DNA of 15,209 nt from Baffinella frigidus (GCA_026770585.1 MU646450.1:60491-75699), one strand, 5' to 3'; numbered from the stretch's first letter, positions 1 through 7,433 are shown. The notes: generated by a model from the sequence alone, not told the origin. Translations and numbers: made by a program.

Positions 1-6
1 GGGAAG

Positions 7-504
7 ATGGTACTGAGAGAGAGAGGGGGGGAGAGAGAGAGGGAGAGAGAGAGAGGGAGAGAGACAGAGAGAGACAGAGAGACAGAGACAGAGACAGAGA
101 CAGAGACAGCGACAGACAGACAGAGACAGAGACAGAGAGAGAGAGAGACAGAGAGCAGCACGATCGGCGCGCCGCGCGGCAACTTCGCTGGGAAGATGGT
201 ACTGAGAGAGAGAGAGGGAGAGAGAGGGGGAAACAGAGAGGGAGAGAGACAGAGAGGGAGAGAGAGACACAGAGAGAGACACAGAGAGACACAGAGAGAC
301 ACAGAGAGACAGAGACAGACAGAGAGAGACAAAGAGAGACAGAGAGACAAAGAGAGACAAAGAGAGACAGAGACAGAGAGATAGAAACAGAGGCAGAGAC
401 AGACAGACACAGACACAGAGACAGAGACAGAGACAGAAACAGACAGACACAGAGAGAGAGAGCAGCACGATCGGCACACCGCGCGGGAAGATGGTGCCTA
501 CCTC

Positions 505-547
<43 letters not shown>

Positions 548-683
548 AGCGAGCTAGAGAGCGAGAGGGAGAGAGCGAGAGGGAGAGAGAGACAGGGGGA
601 GGGAGAGAGAGAGGGAGAGAGAGAGGGAGAGAGAGAGGAAGAGAGAGAGAGAGCGAGGGAGAGAGCGACAGGGAGAGAGAGAA

Positions 684-714
<31 letters not shown>

Positions 715-730
715 GAGAGAGGGAGAGGCA
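7..730 (+). repeat. GA/GACA-rich microsatellite tract
   Basis: Almost pure purine tracts of GAGA and GACA with interspersed GAGC and GAGGG units run for over 700 bases. Long open frames on both strands (Arg/Glu-rich forward, Ser/Leu-rich reverse) follow from the dinucleotide period and are not genes. The tract is broken by a repeated non-simple anchor. Confidence 0.95.
152..206 (+). repeat. Anchor repeat inside GA tract (middle copy)
   Basis: A block reading GCAGCACGATCGGC, then a GC-rich stretch, then GGAAGATGGTACTGAG is repeated in the purine tract. The end of another copy is at 1-17. A third copy at 462-499 lacks the CAACTTCGCTG insert. The purine tract is therefore a higher-order repeat whose unit is anchor plus GA array. 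Confidence 0.8.
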
Positions 731-777
731 ATGGATTGCACCTCGGCGGGCAGCTGATGGCCCACGTCTTCTCCTCA

Positions 778-1110
778 GCCCTAAACCCTAACCCCGGAAC
801 CTAAACCCTAAACCCTAACCCCTGAACCATGAACCATGAACCTTAAACCCTAAGCCCTAAACCCTAAACCCTAAGCCCTAAACCCTAAACCCTAAACCCT
901 AAACCCTAAACCCTAAACCCTAAACCCTAAACCCTAAACTCTAAACCCTACACCCTGCACCCCAAACCCCAAACCCTAAACCCTGAACCCTAAACCCTAA
1001 ACCCTAAACCCTACACCCCAAACCCCAAACCCTAAACCCTGAACCCTAAACCCTAAACCCCAAACCCTACACCCTACACCCCAAACCCTAAACCCTGAAC
1101 CCGATCCCTA
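778..1110 (+). repeat. Interstitial telomeric array, CCCTAAA strand
   Basis: The block consists of perfect CCCTAAA heptamers in the middle (about 860-940) with degenerate variants (CCCTGAA, CCCCAAA, CCCTACA) at both sides. It lies inside the window, so here it is interstitial or subtelomeric. The short sequence CAGCTGATGG occurs directly on both sides (751-760 and 1112-1121). Confidence 0.93.
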
Positions 1111-1176
1111 ACAGCTGATGGACAACGTGTTATCCCTGCCGCCGTCGCCGTCCACCCCCTTCAGCCCGTAAGAGCG

Positions 1177-1280
1177 TATCCCTTAAGTGACCAACGGGCG
1201 AATAATCGCCCGTGGAAGCCCTAGGCAGGTCCTAGGGCCCTACGGTAGCGCGTATGAGCCTACTGGTCACTTAAGGGATA
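1177..1280. mobile_element. Family A hairpin element, copy A1
   Basis: This 104-base element has ends TATCCCTTAAGTGACCA and its complement. It contains an inner palindrome GGGCGAATAATCGCCC and the core CCTAGGGCCCTACGGTAG. TA is present at both ends. It abuts copy B1 directly, with the CA expected after B1's TA missing. Confidence 0.88.
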
Positions 1281-1395
1281 GGGGTACCTCGCTCATAAGA
1301 AATGCCCCCCCCCCTAGGGCCACCAAAGGGCCCTAGGCATAGGCCTACTGTAGGGTCCTAGGGGGGTGCGCTTTCTTATGAGCGAGGTACCCCTG
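1281..1395 (+). mobile_element. Family B hairpin element, copy B1
   Basis: The arms GGGGTACCTCGCTCATAAG and CTTATGAGCGAGGTACCCC flank an asymmetric centre GGACC-type/CATAGGCCTACTGTAGGG. I call this the + orientation. The left TACA is missing at its junction with A1. Confidence 0.9.
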
Positions 1396-1420
1396 TGGTC
1401 CTCCCCCTTTAGCCCATAAG

Positions 1421-1521
1421 TGTGAGGACCGAGTCTGGGATGGGCCCGCCTCAGGGGAAAAGGACTCACCCTTGGAGCCCTTTTCCCCTGAGGCGGGCCC
1501 ATCCCGGACCCGGTCCTCACA
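1421..1521. mobile_element. Family C foldback element, copy C1, with ATAAG duplication
   Basis: The 101-base near-perfect inverted repeat has ends TGTGAGGACC / GGTCCTCACA and arms containing GGGCCCGCCTCAGGGG. The flanks are ATAAG at 1416-1420 and 1522-1526. The flanking repeat occurs without the insertion at 1702-1725 (TTCAGCCCATAAGAGCATA), which supports a 5-base target-site duplication. Confidence 0.87.
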
Positions 1522-1886
1522 ATAAGAGCATAGCCACACAGCGGGCTTCGATGGGATTTTGAATAACCCCTAAGCGATAAGACCCAGGACCCTACGGTAG
1601 GCAACCCGTAGGAACATAGGGGGGTTCCCACGGATAAGGTAACGGAAACTCGGGCGTTGAGTGCCCGAAAATCCCTTTGCAGCCCTCTGTGTGGTCCTTC
1701 CCCTTCAGCCCATAAGAGCATATCCCGGGGTGCATAAATGGCAGCCGTGGTGGTAGTAATAAAGGGCTTACTCGAAGTTAAGGTCACACAAAGTAAGGTC
1801 AAAAACCGTAAACTGTGATGTGGACGTTAATTATTTAGTCAATTATTTAACGTCTGCACCACACCCTACAGTACATGTAAAGGGGC
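1522..1886. other. No gene seen; flanking-repeat fragments and a small hairpin
   Basis: This interval carries a copy of the CCTTCAGCCCATAAGAGCATA repeat (1702-1725), also present at 1160-1176 and split around C1. A weak inverted repeat with GTGGACGTTAA and TTAACGTC arms lies at about 1817-1864. A segment around 1735-1760 (AAATGGCAGCCGTGGTGG) recurs at 2032-2052. An antisense open frame of 162 codons crosses several repeats here and is not convincing. Confidence 0.6.
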
Positions 1887-2036
1887 GGTTTCTCATGAGC
1901 GAGGTACAGGGGTACCTCGATTACAAGAAAACGCCACCCCCCTAGGACGACCATAGGGCCCTAGGCATAGGCCTACTGTAGGGCCCTACGGGAAGGCGTT
2001 TTCTTGTAATCGAGGTACCCCTGTACCCCTGTAAAT
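1886..2036. mobile_element. Family B remnant hosting a nested B copy
   Basis: A right-arm remnant GGTTTCTCATGAGCGAGGTA (1887-1906) is interrupted after its TA by copy B2 and resumes as TACCCCTGTA after it. The host lacks its left arm. The split within GGTACC duplicates TA exactly. Confidence 0.78.
1905..2030 (+). mobile_element. Family B, copy B2, variant arms
   Basis: Both arms differ from the family in the same way. The left is CTCGATTACAAGAAAACGCC and the right is its exact complement, where other copies have CTCATAAG/CTTATGAG. The centre is in + orientation. It is inserted at the TA of an older B element. Confidence 0.88.
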
Positions 2037-2055
2037 GGCGGCCGTGCTGGTATCA

Positions 2056-2202
2056 ATTTCATATGGAAACACTTATAATTTATAAACTGGATTCAATGAA
2101 ATTTACCGCACATAACGATTTTTAATAGTAATATTAAAGTCAACGTGTAGTAGTTCTGATTGAAATCCAGTTTATAATTTATTAAGTGTTTCCATATGAA
2201 AT
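2056..2202. mobile_element. Family D, MITE-like element with ~38-base TIRs
   Basis: The 147-base element starts ATTTCATATGGAAACACTTA and ends with the complement. The arms include TTTATAAACTGGATT / AATCCAGTTTATAA. The AT-rich middle is not palindromic. It is the only copy in the window, and no clear target duplication is visible. Confidence 0.85.
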
Positions 2203-2247
2203 GCATGTCTTCGGAAGACATTCGTTTCTACAGACGCGGCTGCAATG

Positions 2248-2368
2248 TACAAGGTTACCTCGCTCATAAGAAACCGCCTCCCCCTAGGACCCTACCGTAG
2301 GCCTATGCCTAGGGCCCTATGGTGGTCCCAGGGGGAGGGCGCTTTCTTATGAGCGAGGTACCCCTGTA
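2248..2368 (-). mobile_element. Family B, copy B3
   Basis: The TA-bounded element has CTCGCTCATAAG arms and a centre in reversed orientation (GGACCCTACCGTAGGCC). The left end is slightly degenerate (AAGGTTACC). Confidence 0.9.
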
Positions 2369-2982
2369 TGCACCCCCACTGCGGCTGTGTGTCTAAGTAG
2401 GACCTAGAACGGGACAATCTGCACAGCCCTCACACACATGAACCCAGAGAGGCTAGGCCAAGAAGACTCAGGAGTGCAGCCTCCCGAGCTGGTGCCATGG
2501 ACAAGAGTCCGTTTCAGGCCCTCAGCGCGAAATGGTGCTTCGACGTTGCTGGAACGGCGCGGTTGAGGTCGAGCGTGGACCCAACACGATGCCAAGCCAG
2601 TATGTAGCTTCCTTGGCGCGGTATCCAGGGCCGGCAAGGTTCTAAGCAGGCCCAACAGCTCCAAAACGTGGTCCCTCCAAAGGTCCACATAGCGCTGGAA
2701 CCAGCAAGAGCTGTGAGCCTCGGTCGGACAGGTGACGAGCCTCGGTGGTTGACCAATGAAGGTAAGTTCTCTCTCGCTTGTGTGTGGGCCTTGGCCGGCG
2801 CGGCCTCTCTCCTCCCAAGCGGGGTCACATCTGGTAGCGAAGGTCGGTTCCTCCCAAGCGGGGTCACAAGAGCGCTGCTGGCCACGATGCGGGGGGCGCT
2901 GGGCCCAGGCTCAACTCGGGAGCCCCCCGACAGCACATCTTCCAAGCGGCTCAGGGCATTGCTTGGGCATGCATCCCCCTCT
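2369..2982. other. 614 bases without a convincing gene
   Basis: Overlapping open frames exist on both strands (136 codons forward, 143 and 94 reverse), none with recognisable motifs. A strong 5' splice-site match (GAAG|GTAAGT) lies at 2758-2767 on the plus strand. An upstream segment, 2709-2743, recurs at 7587-7621. The 18-base repeat CCTCCCAAGCGGGGTCAC lies at 2811-2828 and 2850-2867. Gene debris is possible but I cannot build a model. Confidence 0.5.
2709..2743 (+). repeat. Dispersed repeat Q, copy 1
   Basis: The sequence GCTGTGAGCCTCGGTCGGAC, continuing CAGGTGACGAGCCTC, is repeated at 7587-7621 with one or few changes. In one frame both give VSLGRTGDEP, so it might be a coding remnant. 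Confidence 0.75.
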
Positions 2983-3039
2983 ATGAGGACCGGGTCCGGG
3001 ATGGGCCCGCCTCAGGGGAAAAGGGCTCAAAGGGTGAGT
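2983..3039 (-). mobile_element. Family C half element, copy C2
   Basis: One arm plus the centre matches the reverse complement of C1 (GAGGACCGGGTCCGGGATGG onward). Identity stops just past the hairpin centre, at GTGAGTCCT. The second arm is absent and A2 begins 19 bases later. Confidence 0.85.
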
Positions 3040-3057
3040 CCTATCGGGGGAAATCCC

Positions 3058-3161
3058 TATCCCTTAAGTGGCGAGTAGGATCCTACGCCCTACGGTAGGG
3101 CCCTAGGACCTGCCTAGGGCGAGTTAGGGTGAATATTCGCCCGTCCGCCACTTAAGGGATA
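3058..3161. mobile_element. Family A, copy A2
   Basis: The 104-base element has ends TATCCCTTAAGTGGCG and its complement. It contains the core CCTACGGTAGGGCCCTAGG and an inner palindrome-like GGTGAATATTCGCCC. Confidence 0.9.
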
Positions 3162-3330
3162 ACCCCTCCCTCGGTGCTGCCCTTCTCGGTCCTTCCCCCC
3201 ACCACAACAACGGAATTTTTGACCCAGTGAATTCACTGTTTTTTCCATTTTCGTGTGGGACATAGCCACTAGCTAGACAAAGAGGTCATGTGCCTGGCCG
3301 GGCGCCTTCCCGCCGTCAACACATGAAATT

Positions 3331-3501
3331 TAATCCCGCCAGGTATTTGATTTAAATGCTTTGGAGTTCCCCGAATGAACGAAATTTACTACATAATTGG
3401 CCAAATCAGTCGTGTCCAGCCCTGGACGTGACCAATTGTGTGGTAAATTTCATGTATTCGGGGAACTCCCAACCATTTAAAACAAATACCTGGCGGGATG
3501 A
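3331..3501. mobile_element. Family E element, copy E1, TSD AATT
   Basis: The 171-base element has long TIRs: TAATCCCGCCAGGTATTTGA on the left and CCTGGCGGGATGA on the right, with inner arms GGAGTTCCCCGAAT / ATTCGGGGAACTCC. AATT is present directly on both sides (3327-3330 and 3502-3505). It differs from E2 at only one position by my reading. Confidence 0.93.
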
Positions 3502-3687
3502 AATTGGTGCGTGGCTCGAATAAACCGTGCGTGGTTGATGAAGGGCTGGATACACAACAGATGTCAACGTACAGGGGTTACTCTCGAAAGATGACACGCA
3601 CCGCCCCAGGGTCGTACATGTGGACGGTAGGGCTAGCCCTGCGAGGATATCACTATCCTAGGGACAGTGCGTGTCCTTGTTCGCAAG
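3502..3687. other. Non-coding interval, start of repeat G
   Basis: No gene is seen. Part of a locally duplicated segment starts here. Around 3612-3687 (GTACATGTGG ... CAGTGCGTGTCCTTGTTCGC) it matches 4160-4190. Confidence 0.55.
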
Positions 3688-3807
3688 TACAGAGGTACCT
3701 CGCTCATAAGAAACTGCGCCCCCCTAGGACCCTACAGTAGGCCTGTGCCCAGGGCCCTATGGTGGTCCTAGGGGGGGACTGTTTCTAATGAGGGAGGTAC
3801 CCCTGTA
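3688..3807 (-). mobile_element. Family B, copy B4, with an empty-site partner
   Basis: The element is TA-bounded, with a reversed centre (GGACCCTACAGTAGGCC). The flanks TTCGCAAG and ACCCCTGTAGAAGG match the uninterrupted sequence TTCGCGAGCAACCCCTGTAG at 4188-4207, so the insertion point can be read directly. The empty site has CA where the filled one has TA. Confidence 0.9.
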
Positions 3808-3853
3808 ACCCCTGTAGAAGGTGCACACAGAGGCAGTGTGTATCTAGGTGGGG

Positions 3854-3975
3854 TACAGGGGTACCTCGCTCATAAGAAATCGCCCCCTCCCCAAGGACCA
3901 CCATAGGGCCCTGGGCATAGTCCTACTGTAGGGTCCTAGGGGGAAGCGGTTTCTTATGAACGATGTACCCCTGTA
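3854..3975 (+). mobile_element. Family B, copy B5, nested in B6
   Basis: Full TACAGGGGTACC and GTACCCCTGTA ends are present with a + orientation centre. GGGG lies just before it and TACCTCGCTCATAAG just after it. That is what an insertion into the first GGTACC of copy B6 would leave. Confidence 0.86.
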
Positions 3976-4078
3976 CCTCGCTCATAAGAAAGCGCCTCCT
4001 CCTTCTAGGACCCTTCAGTACAGGGGTATGGTGGTCCTGGGGGGGGTGGCGCTTCCTTATGAGCGAGTTACTCCGGTA
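3974..4078 (-). mobile_element. Family B, copy B6, rearranged centre
   Basis: The left arm starts TACCTCGCTCATAAG and the right arm reads CTTATGAGCGAGTTACTCCGG. The usual centre is replaced by CAGTACAGGGGTATGG, which contains the family's own terminal sequence TACAGGGG. Confidence 0.78.
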
Positions 4079-4113
4079 GGGCGTATGCGCCTACTGGCCA
4101 CTTGAAGAGATAC
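4075..4113. mobile_element. Family A right-half remnant A3
   Basis: The sequence GGTAGGGCGTATGCGCCTAC, then TGGCCACTTGAAGAGATA, matches the end of family A. The left half is missing and the break coincides with the end of B6. Confidence 0.75.
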
Positions 4114-4159
4114 GCCTAACTTGGCACCTTACATCTGTACACATCTGTACTCTTGCCCA

Positions 4160-4240
4160 TGTACATGTGGGACGGTGCGCGTCCTTATTCGCGAGCAACC
4201 CCTGTAGGCGAGGTGCACGCAGAAGCAGTGTGCATCTGCA
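4160..4240. repeat. Repeat G, copy 2 (uninterrupted)
   Basis: The segment matches the two pieces at 3672-3687 and 3808-3846 that flank B4. It therefore records the pre-insertion state. Shared motifs include CGTCCTTATTCGCGAG, AGGTGCACGCAGAAGCAGTG and TGCATCT. Confidence 0.8.
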
Positions 4241-4359
4241 GGGGTTCCTCGCTCATAAGAAAGCGCCCCCCCCCCCTAGGACCACCATAGAGCCCTAGGC
4301 ATAGGCCCACAGTAGGGTCCTAGGAGGAGGCGGCTTTTTATGAGCGAGGTACCCCTGTA
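4237..4359 (+). mobile_element. Family B, copy B7
   Basis: The element has CTCGCTCATAAG / TTATGAGCGAG arms, a long C-run and a + orientation centre. The left end is TGCAGGGGTTCC rather than TACAGGGGTACC. It sits at the position in repeat G equivalent to B6, but with the opposite centre orientation. Confidence 0.88.
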
Positions 4360-4417
4360 CATGCATGGTACGCTCGGGACGGGAAGTTCGCACCGTACGC
4401 AGGGGTCGCTCTGCACC

Positions 4418-4522
4418 TATCCCTTAAGTGGCGAGGGGGTCGAATTCGACCCCCAAGAGGTCCTAGGCAGGTCCTAGGGCCCTACGGTAGGGCGTATGAA
4501 CCTTCTCGCCACTTGAGGGATT
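4418..4522. mobile_element. Family A, copy A4
   Basis: The left end is TATCCCTTAAGTGGCGAG and the right end CTCGCCACTTGAGGGATT. The inner palindrome is GGGGGTCGAATTCGACCCCC, different in sequence from those of the other copies. It lies about 255 bases beyond the 3' end of the proposed gene. Confidence 0.88.
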
Positions 4523-4777
4523 CACCTCTGAAGACAACCCGAGCGGTGCGAGGACAAGCTACACCACCCCGCCGCTGCAAAGTGATGGGTTGTTCTGTAC
4601 AAGCTCTGTACATGCATTTGCGATCCCAGAGCGCACGAACTATTGTTTCAGGTTCATGTAAAACGGCACGAGCGGGCACCCCGATATGTGGGTCGCGGGC
4701 AAGTTCGCTTCGAGCGGCAGAGTCTGGAAGCTCAATCCGAAAGAGACTCTTTCACTCTCTGATCGCCGCCAAGCGAA
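4523..4777. other. Downstream flank of the gene model
   Basis: No element or further gene is recognised. A TGTACAAGCTCTGTACATGC stretch at 4596-4615 has repeated GTACA motifs. No canonical AATAAA polyadenylation signal is seen. Confidence 0.5.
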
Positions 4778-5574
4778 TTACGCCTGGCGGTAGTCGCAGT
4801 AGGTGTGGGAGCGGCCGCCATCGCACGAGTTGACGTAGCCCGAGGGCGGCATGTACAGCTGCGCAAGACATCAACGATGGTCAGACAGGACATCAACGAT
4901 ACTGGTCAGACCACCACAAAATTGACACAACCACCTCCTCGCAGACACAACCACCTTCTGACAGGCAAGCGCAAACCTGCAAGCCCACGGAAACTGCGAT
5001 ACGGCCGGACTCCAGACCGGAACCTGGTGCATACCCTGGAGATGAAATGAAATGAAAGGCCGCACGAGGATCCGAGGCCAAGTTGGTTGGGAACTCACAG
5101 TGCCGGAGAAGTCGTGGCCCGAGCCCTGGCCGTCGAACTGGCCCGACCCGAAGTAGATGTACGAGGTGCCGTTGCCGTTCACCCAGCTCTGCGGCTCGAT
5201 GCCGTTGGGGCCGGCGTAGCCGGTGTCGAAAGCGACACCCTCTGTCCCAGGCGAAAAACACACCGTCAGTTCCTCGCAGACACGAAAGCTGACCCTCCCC
5301 CGCATCCATGGGCTAACCTGGCATACCCCCGTGCGAATCCACGGGCCCCTTTCAGCTCAGACACGCAGCGCGGGCAGAGTGTCGTTTCGCAGCGGCACAA
5401 AGGTCCAGGAGGCCACCGACGCCGGGGCAGCCTCTCAGCCGCGGCGCGCGCCCAAACTTTCCAGGCCAAACGCTCACGTCCTACGTTCCCGCGCCGGTCT
5501 GGTGAAGAACGGGGGGGGGGGGCGGCGCAAGGGCGAGGCAGGGGGCGATCATTCTCACCGAGAATCGCGAACAT
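4778..5574 (-). CDS. Four-exon gene model, unknown protein (102 aa)
   Basis: Proposed exons on the minus strand are 5574-5559, 5433-5365, 5241-5099 and 4858-4778 (TAA stop at 4780-4778), totalling 309 bases. All three introns are GT-AG: GTGAGAATG...GGCTGAG, GTGTCTGAG...TGGGACAG and GTGAGTTCC...TTGCGCAG. Splice phases are 1, 1 and 0 and agree at every junction. The last two introns have CTGAC branch-like motifs, and intron 2 has a T-run before its acceptor. Exon 3 reads like real protein, with GVAFDTGYAGPNGIEPQSW followed by a Gly/Ser/Phe/Tyr/Asp-rich stretch. Exon 4 carries PPSGYVNSCDGG and ends TYCDYRQA, with two cysteines ten residues apart. I do not recognise the family. There is no clear signal peptide or membrane segment. 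The composition resembles secreted or surface proteins, which is inference. Exon 1 (MFAIL) is the weakest part, and the real gene may extend further upstream. Exons 3 and 4 are the best supported. No paralogue is seen in the window. Confidence 0.5.
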
Positions 5575-5697
5575 GATGGTGAGAAAAGTTTTCGGACGGC
5601 TCCAAAAATAGATTTGAGGGAGTTGATTGAAAAAATCGGGGTTGGCTGATTATCTTCGTATACGAGCTCGTACGTAACTTGGTGATATACGACTCTG

Positions 5698-5768
5698 GGT
5701 AGGGCGTGTCAACGTGTCGTTGGCATATGTTGGGAGAAATTAAAACCTCAAGGACCTAAAGGACCTAA
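5698..5768 (+). repeat. SINE-like family P, leading fragment P0
   Basis: This fragment contains only the 3' end of the unit (GGGCGTGTC ... CATATGTTGGGAGAAATTAAA) and its AACCTCAAGGACCTAAAGGA tail. Confidence 0.78.
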
Positions 5769-6135
5769 CTACACAACCACATCTCTCTCTCTTCACCTTT
5801 GGCGTCTGACTGGTTTCACCTCACACCCCCACACAATCACAATCCCTCTCACCTTGTGGGGTATCCGTGGTTGGAAATCTCATGCTCCAACCATGGGATA
5901 CCATGAGCCTCATAAAGGCTGACTTGGGTTCGGTGTGTGTGTGAGCATGGGAACCAGTTGATATACCTTCACCCACCCCAAGAGAACCGCCCACTATCCC
6001 CTCTACACGAGCCTCTGCACTGGAGAGCTAAACGCGATCCGAAAGCAAAAATGCTTTCTCTGCAGTCCTTTCTACGGAAGGGCGTGTCGTTGGGCCATGT
6101 TGGGAGCATTTAAAACCTAAAGGACCTAAAGGACT
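5769..6135 (+). repeat. SINE-like family P, unit P1
   Basis: Ordered landmarks are TTGGCGTCTGACTGGTTTCA, a stem GGTATCCGTGGTTGG / CCAACCATGGGATACC, CATGAGCCTCATAAAGGCTG, GACTTGGGTTCGGTG, CTCTGCACTGGAGAGCTAAA, a small AAAGCAAAAATGCTTT hairpin, and a tail of AACCTAAAGGACCTAAAGGA. The GGTTCG and GCCTCATAAAGGC motifs are faintly tRNA-like (T-arm and anticodon-arm positions), but the A/B boxes are not convincing. The unit repeats head to tail three times. Confidence 0.82.
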
Positions 6136-6530
6136 CAATAAGTGAGATTATCCACCCTTCTCTCCTTTCATCGTTGGTGTCTGACTGATCTCTTTCATCT
6201 TTGGTGTCTGACTGATTTCACCTCACCCCCTCACACAATCCCTCTCACCTTGTGGGGTATCCGTAGTTGGAGCTATTAAACTTCAACTATGGCATACCAT
6301 GAGCCTCATAAAGGCTGACTTGGGTTCGGTGCGTGGGCGGGCATGGTCACCAATTGGTATACCTCCAAACACCCCAAGAGAACCACCCTGTAGCCCCTCT
6401 TCACGAGCCTCTGCATTGGAGAGCTAAACGCGATCCGAAAGCAAAAATGCTTTCTCTGTAGTCCTTTCTACGGAAGGGCGTGTCGTTGGCATATGTTGGG
6501 AGCATTTAAAACCTAAAGGACCTCAAGGAC
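6136..6530 (+). repeat. SINE-like family P, unit P2
   Basis: The same landmarks occur in the same order as in P1. The segment ATCTTTGGTGTCTGACTGAT is duplicated at the 5' side. It ends with AACCTAAAGGACCTCAAGGA. Confidence 0.82.
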
Positions 6531-7135
6531 AGGAGCCTTATTGAAAGGCGGGGGGTTACTGATACACTCGTTGCTTTATTAACTCGTGTTGTTGATGTCT
6601 GACACTTGGTTGACCTTAACTATGCTGACTTCCATCGACTCTTCGAGGCACACTAGATACGTCACGCTTGGATTGCCCTTAAACTTGCTGACGTATGTAC
6701 ATTGGGGGAAACCCCTACACAAACACATTTCTTTCCCTTCATCTTTTGGTGTCTGGCCGATCTCACCCCCCCACACACACACAATCCCTCTCACCTCTTG
6801 GAACCTTATTTCCTCTGACACCTGGCTCTCACCTCTTAGAACCTTATTTCCTCTGACACCTGGGGTATCCGTGGTTGGAGCTTTTATGCCTCAACCATGG
6901 GATACCATGAGCCTCATAAAGGCTGACTTGGGTTCTGGTGTGTGCGCGAGTGCGGTCCTATGGATTAACTCAAGCACCCCATGAGAACCACCCTCTATCC
7001 CCTCCTCACGAGCCTCTGCACTGGAGAGCTCAATGCGATCCGAAAGCAAAAATGCTTTCTCTGCAGATCCTTTCTACGGAAGGGCGTGTCGTTGGGCCAT
7101 GTTGGGAGAAATCAAAACCTAAAGGACCTCAAGGA
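6531..7135 (+). repeat. SINE-like family P, unit P3 (longest)
   Basis: The 3' half matches P1 and P2. The 5' part has about 200 extra bases, and a direct duplication of about 37 bases containing GGAACCTTATTTCCTCTGAC lies at 6788-6863. Open frames on both strands here (132 codons forward, 80 reverse) cover repeat sequence and are not taken as genes. Confidence 0.8.
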
Positions 7136-7433
7136 TCTTCTCTCTCGTGTGACCTCCCCGGAGCCAACCAACCATTGAACCTCGCTTTTCGCCCATTGAA
7201 GGATAATTTTTCCAAACTTGGTTTAAATTATTTTGCGAGGAAACGTGATGCGACTGAAGCACCAAAGAAAAGAACCTCCAGGTTTTTTAGAAAGAACCTC
7301 AACTCGTCACCTGTCCACCTGGCGTACAGCGGTCGTGTTTAACAATTTAGTAAACCTTGTTTTCCCCCAATTCATCATTCATACAAGACCAAGCTGCTTG
7401 TTTGTATCAGAATCGCCCTCAAACCTGGGACCC
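7136..7433. other. Interval with no recognised feature
   Basis: I see no gene, hairpin element or tandem repeat. AACCTCGCTTTTC at 7178-7190 recurs at 7880-7892. Open frames of 73 codons or fewer extend past 7233 but lack motifs. Confidence 0.5.

Noticed and set aside
7-757. Arg/Glu-rich (forward) and Ser/Leu-rich (reverse) open frames in the GA tract
   Set aside because: The dinucleotide and tetranucleotide repeats lack stops in several frames. There is no non-repeat protein sequence, so coding is not supported.
778-1110. True chromosome end
   Set aside because: The array is flanked on both sides by non-telomeric DNA within the window and is degenerate at both edges, so it is interstitial or subtelomeric here.
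1314-1802. 162-codon minus-strand open frame
   Set aside because: It starts in unique sequence but runs through the C1 foldback and B1. Its composition follows the repeats and no motif is recognisable.
5083-5611. Plus-strand frames of 69, 174 and 117 codons over the gene region
   Set aside because: They are antisense to the spliced minus-strand model, are Arg/Ala/Pro-rich as expected of antisense GC-rich coding DNA, and overlap each other in all frames.
5906-5940. Possible tRNA-Met gene around GCCTCATAAAGGC and GGTTCGGTG
   Set aside because: The anticodon-arm and T-arm-like motifs are spaced plausibly, but there is no acceptor stem, D-arm or proper T-loop (GGTTCGA is not completed), so it is at most a degraded tRNA-like head.
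6579-7342. Open frames of 80-134 codons in P3 and its flank
   Set aside because: They lie over SINE-like repeat sequence, P1 and P2 do not keep the frames intact, and no domain is visible.
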